The notes under the pieces are model-generated. The model saw only the letters and a program-made list of their open reading frames with translations. It was not told the origin of the DNA and ran no database searches. Source: Trema orientale (Eukaryota > Streptophyta > Magnoliopsida > Rosales > Cannabaceae). Taken from it: a stretch of DNA of 64,000 nucleotides. Shown in pieces: positions 61,028 to 64,000 of this stretch; position 1 is the first letter of the stretch; each line of letters starts with the position of its first letter. A program made the translations under genes and the position numbers. The stretch lies in the NCBI GenBank assembly GCA_002914845.1, contig JXTC01000001.1, positions 5,117,993 through 5,181,992 on the forward strand, written 5' to 3'.

Positions 61028-61747
61028 CTTCATATCTTATCTCAAAAGTACCACAATAGTTTTATGACCAGCATCAAGCTCAACGAATTCCTCTGCAACG
61101 ATATCAACAACCAAGATCATATTTATACAAAACCAGCACAACGTCTAAAAAATATAAAATAATAAACTAATAAAAAATAAAAAACCTCAAAAATACAAAA
61201 ATCTACCAACCGCAAGAACTAGTTCGAGAACATCCATTATCTTGGCAATACATTCCAGCATGTCCTCGCAAAAAAGGGGAAGTCCCCAAATCGCCCGTAT
61301 TTGAACCTATAATAACTACCAAATAAAAACTTTAACCCAATAATTTTAATACTTAACTCTTTTTTTGTATTTTCAAAATAAAGCATCAAAATATTCAGTA
61401 TCACAAAATCAAAAGCGGCATGGTGAAAATCAAAATACTGACCACAAACTCATATTCCTCAATCTCGATCAGATCAAGGAGGGTATTGATGGCGGGACCG
61501 AAAAGGTTAGGGAAGAACTTGAAAAATCTAGTGAAGACCGAAAAGGTTTTTCAAGTATTTTGTAGTAGTGGTTCAAGATACAATCAAAAGGTATCATATT
61601 TAAATGATAAGTTTCTGACAAACAAATATATAGAAACAATAGCTTCAGGACAATTGAGAAATCTCATTACCTATGGTTTAATAAATATGTTGTTAGAAGA
61701 GAAAATTTTGCCAACAAAATCTTCGAAAGCCACAGCTATTTTGACGA
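61028..61747 (-). pseudogene. API5-like (apoptosis inhibitor 5) pseudogene, intron-containing
   Basis: Four minus-strand blocks with splice sites. 61747-61671 reads VKIAVAFEDFVGK (least certain). 61527-61443 reads FFKFFPNLFGPAINTLLDLIE. 61306-61211 reads VQIRAIWGLPLFCEDML then CIAKIMDVLELVLA. 61144-61028 ends AEEFVELDAGHKTIVVLLR, stop, DMK. The last three have lengths (85, 96, 117 nt) that join in frame. Plant API5 proteins have FFKFFPDL, RVQAIRGLPLFCKDTPE, SKIVDVL and AEE.VERDAVHKAL..LLRQDVK in this order, in the N-terminal HEAT-repeat part. The stop TAA stands where API5 has Gln (CAA), a C-to-T change. The introns show it is a genomic copy, not a retrocopy. Only the N-terminal part is present. 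API5 is a nuclear HEAT-repeat protein tied to cell-death control. Confidence 0.8.
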
Positions 61748-62119
61748 CTAATGGGACATGTACTGTAAGAATCATGTACTTCTATTATCACGTACTCCTA
61801 GTGTATAAAACCTATTATCTTCTTCGTAAAAAGATATCAAATAAATAAGGGAGAAAAATAAATGATAAGTTTCTGATAAACAAATATATAGAAACTATAG
61901 CTTCAGGACAATTGAGAAATCTCATTACCTATGGTTTAATAAATATGTTGTTAGAATAGAAAATTTTGCCAACAAAATCTTAGAAAGCCACAGCTATTTT
62001 GACGACTAATGGGACATGTATTCTAAGAATCATGTACTTCTATTATCATGTAATCTAGTGTATAAAACCCATTATCTTCTTCGTAAAAAGATATCAAATA
62101 AATAAGGGAGAAAAATAAA
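61602..62119. repeat. 258 bp tandem duplication covering one API5-like exon
   Basis: Copy 1 is 61602-61859 and copy 2 is 61860-62119. Both start AAATGATAAGTTTCTGA and end GGGAGAAAAATA. There are fewer than ten differences by eye. The exon block of copy 1 is open in one frame on the minus strand. Copy 2 has TAA in the same frame (GAA in copy 1). Confidence 0.9.
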
Positions 62120-63518
62120 TCATATAATATGCCCAGGACCAACTAATACTTGAGTTTGCAAATCCTTTATAGTGAGGTTTACACTATTACAAAGGCATGA
62201 ATGAATAGACAGATCAAACATTATGGGGAAAAAAACACACACACGCACACATACACTAATAGTGTATGATATAGAAATAAAAAATTAAAATAAAGGGAAA
62301 ACCCCTCCCTAAAATAAATCCAAAATCGAATTCCAAATTGACTGGTTGGTGTTAGAAATGCGATTATGTATAAAAAAACATATGTTATAATACCAATTCT
62401 AAAATCTAAAAAGGCAACTCCTGCTTCAATAATTTCTTGAACTTTTGTCACTAGTTCCATAAAAAACATATTTTAGTACCCAACAAGCATCTTTCAAAAA
62501 TATGAAAATGAATGAGGCTTCCAAGTGGTATAAGTGCAGGCTTAACATTTGGAAATGATAAACCAAATTTAATTATGAATCAGAATTTCAAACCCAAAAA
62601 AAAAAAAAGGAATACATACAACTGATAAACAATAAATCCAACATGATCAAAAGGAAGCTCTCACTTGCTCTTGTAATGGGAGTTTGATGTGCTCATTAAA
62701 CTGTGTCAGCAAAGGAAACCAGGCTGAGTCGTTATCAAGTACAAGACCATGACATTTTGCAAATTACCAGAAACACTTCCCAAGGCCTAAACAGCCTAAA
62801 AATTAAGAAGTGACAAATAAATCAATCTACAATACAATTAACATAATTTGTAAGAGGCCAAGTAGCCTCAAACTGCAGTGAACTACAATTGATCAAAAAC
62901 TAAATACATTACCACATGAAGCAAAAGGAAATCACATCAGAAAATAAATGAAAAACCACCCTAGTCTCTAGATTCTATGACTCCAACATTTTAGGACTAG
63001 GCTCCATACCGAAAATATACATACATGTATATATATACACACACACAAGTAAATAAAATGATCAGAGTATAATAAACAATAGATGAACAGCAATAAAAAA
63101 AATTCTTTGTCCTAAGATAAGTATTACCATCATCAGCCAAAATAATGTTCTACTAGCAATGAAATGGTACCATTACAATGCACCTTAACCTAATAAAGAT
63201 AAAATAATACCAACACACTCACAGAGGAAGTCTTCATACTTTAATCTGATGCCAAGAAACTCATATTCGTAAAGGTATTTAGATAAACCAAACTCAAACC
63301 CACACCATAATTACACTCTGATTAACTATCTGATGGAATCTCAAGAAAACCCTATAACATAATCAGGTTTTGAACAAAACATCACATCAAAAGAGCAAGA
63401 AAATTATTTTATGCACGAATCAAAGGAAAAGGAACAATATATGAGAAAACAGTATATGCGCTTTAAGCTTGTATAGTAAATAGTCACCAACAATTCGGAA
63501 GGAAATAGGGCCTTACCA
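62120..63518. other. Intron-like DNA with microsatellite, weak exon trace
   Basis: A CA-rich microsatellite lies at 62235-62256, with alternating AT/AC runs near 63020-63048. On the minus strand, 62464-62405 reads ELVTKVQEIIEAGVAFLDF and could be an eroded API5 exon (compare the KDYEGIIEA segment). This is not secure. Confidence 0.35.
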
Positions 63519-63990
63519 TATACAATTCAGTTCAAGACTTGATTGAACGACAATTGAATGGAGATCATAACAGAGAATTGTCTTCCCCTGTCGAACGAAT
63601 TGCAGACAAAGAACCAGGAAGTCAGAGAGCAACTCCAAACCCTAATACAAATCGGACCCCAAGTCCCTTATCTCCAGACCCAAAGCTTAAGGTATGGGGG
63701 AAAACTGTGCCTCGTCATCGTCGATTTGAAGGAGATCATGAACTGAATCGTCTCCCCTAGCGGCGTACCCATTGCCCTTTATTCAAGCCTTCATGTTGGA
63801 AATCGTTCGCGGGTTTCAGATTGTGATTGTGATTCGAGATGAAATACAGAGAATCGAGAATACAGAAACCAAAGCTTAAGATTCTGAGGAGTACAGAGAA
63901 CAACGACGAACGGAAACTACTCCTTAATCATGCTATTCGGCTCGTTCAGGGGGCAGAAAATGTCGCCATGATTGGAGAGAGAGAAAGAAC
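63519..63990 (-). other. Possible 5'UTR exon of a minus-strand gene
   Basis: The minus strand begins with a pyrimidine-rich leader (CTCTCTTCCGTTCTTTCTCTCTC), has only short upstream frames (MATFSAP at about 63970), and ends with a good donor TATATG|GTAAGG at 63519/63518. GC content is higher than the neighbouring DNA. This suits a plant 5' leader with an intron in the untranslated region, perhaps for the API5-like gene. The plus-strand 73-codon frame (63539-63760) is an alternative without family support. Confidence 0.4.
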
Positions 63991-64000
63991 GGAAGAGAGG

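Noticed and set aside
63539-63760. 73-codon plus-strand ORF as a gene
   Set aside because: No family resemblance; the minus strand shows a better leader and splice donor.

Overview
The window reads as eudicot plant nuclear DNA. It is AT-rich, has no prokaryotic-style gene order, and is built mostly of transposable elements nested in one another. Every protein-scale signal I can name is a plant LTR-retrotransposon (Ty1/copia or Ty3/gypsy), a Helitron, or the eroded exons of host genes near the right edge. I found no tRNA, rRNA, CRISPR array or intact host gene. A plant is supported by the Tat-type gypsy element with its extra gypsy-type transposon ORF, PBS sites complementary to initiator-Met tRNA, Harbinger-like MITEs, and relic exons of a plant API5-like gene. 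The species cannot be told.

Layout. 1-3018: AT-rich intergenic DNA with a diverged ~650 bp tandem duplication. 3019-7719: degenerate Copia element A (minus strand, ~193 bp LTRs). 7919-8035: small inverted-repeat MITE. 9601-10516: Harbinger/Tourist-like MITE carrying a perfect 215 bp internal tandem duplication. 11870-17828: old gypsy relic with long LTRs, cut at its right end by a 1.6 kb solo Copia LTR (17829-19449). 22.1-47.7 kb: a low-complexity GT/GA-rich array (unit ~372 bp where measurable) broken apart by three insertions: a deleted Copia fragment (22369-23472), a Tat-type gypsy element with a ~6 kb internal inversion (24126-35113), and a gypsy-type LTR (about 35426-46860). A full-length Copia (36462-45407, TSD TGAGC) sits inside that last LTR and contains the assembly gap. 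48460 to about 54.1 kb: coding but decayed Helitron on the minus strand with a clear 3' terminus. 54259-63990: minus-strand exon relics, including an API5-like pseudogene, interrupted by Copia element B (56016-61027, perfect TSD, LTRs about 2.6% different).

How the parts relate. No pathway is encoded. The window is a record of insertions. The order that can be read is: array first; then gypsy elements and the deleted Copia; then the Copia inside the gypsy LTR. Copia B is the youngest complete insertion and lies exactly at the 3' edge of an API5-like exon. The most unusual object is the 24126-35113 gypsy element. Its gag-protease-RT start is on the plus strand, while the rest of RT-RNase H-integrase and the normally antisense extra ORF are flipped. 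Both junctions share an 11 bp motif.
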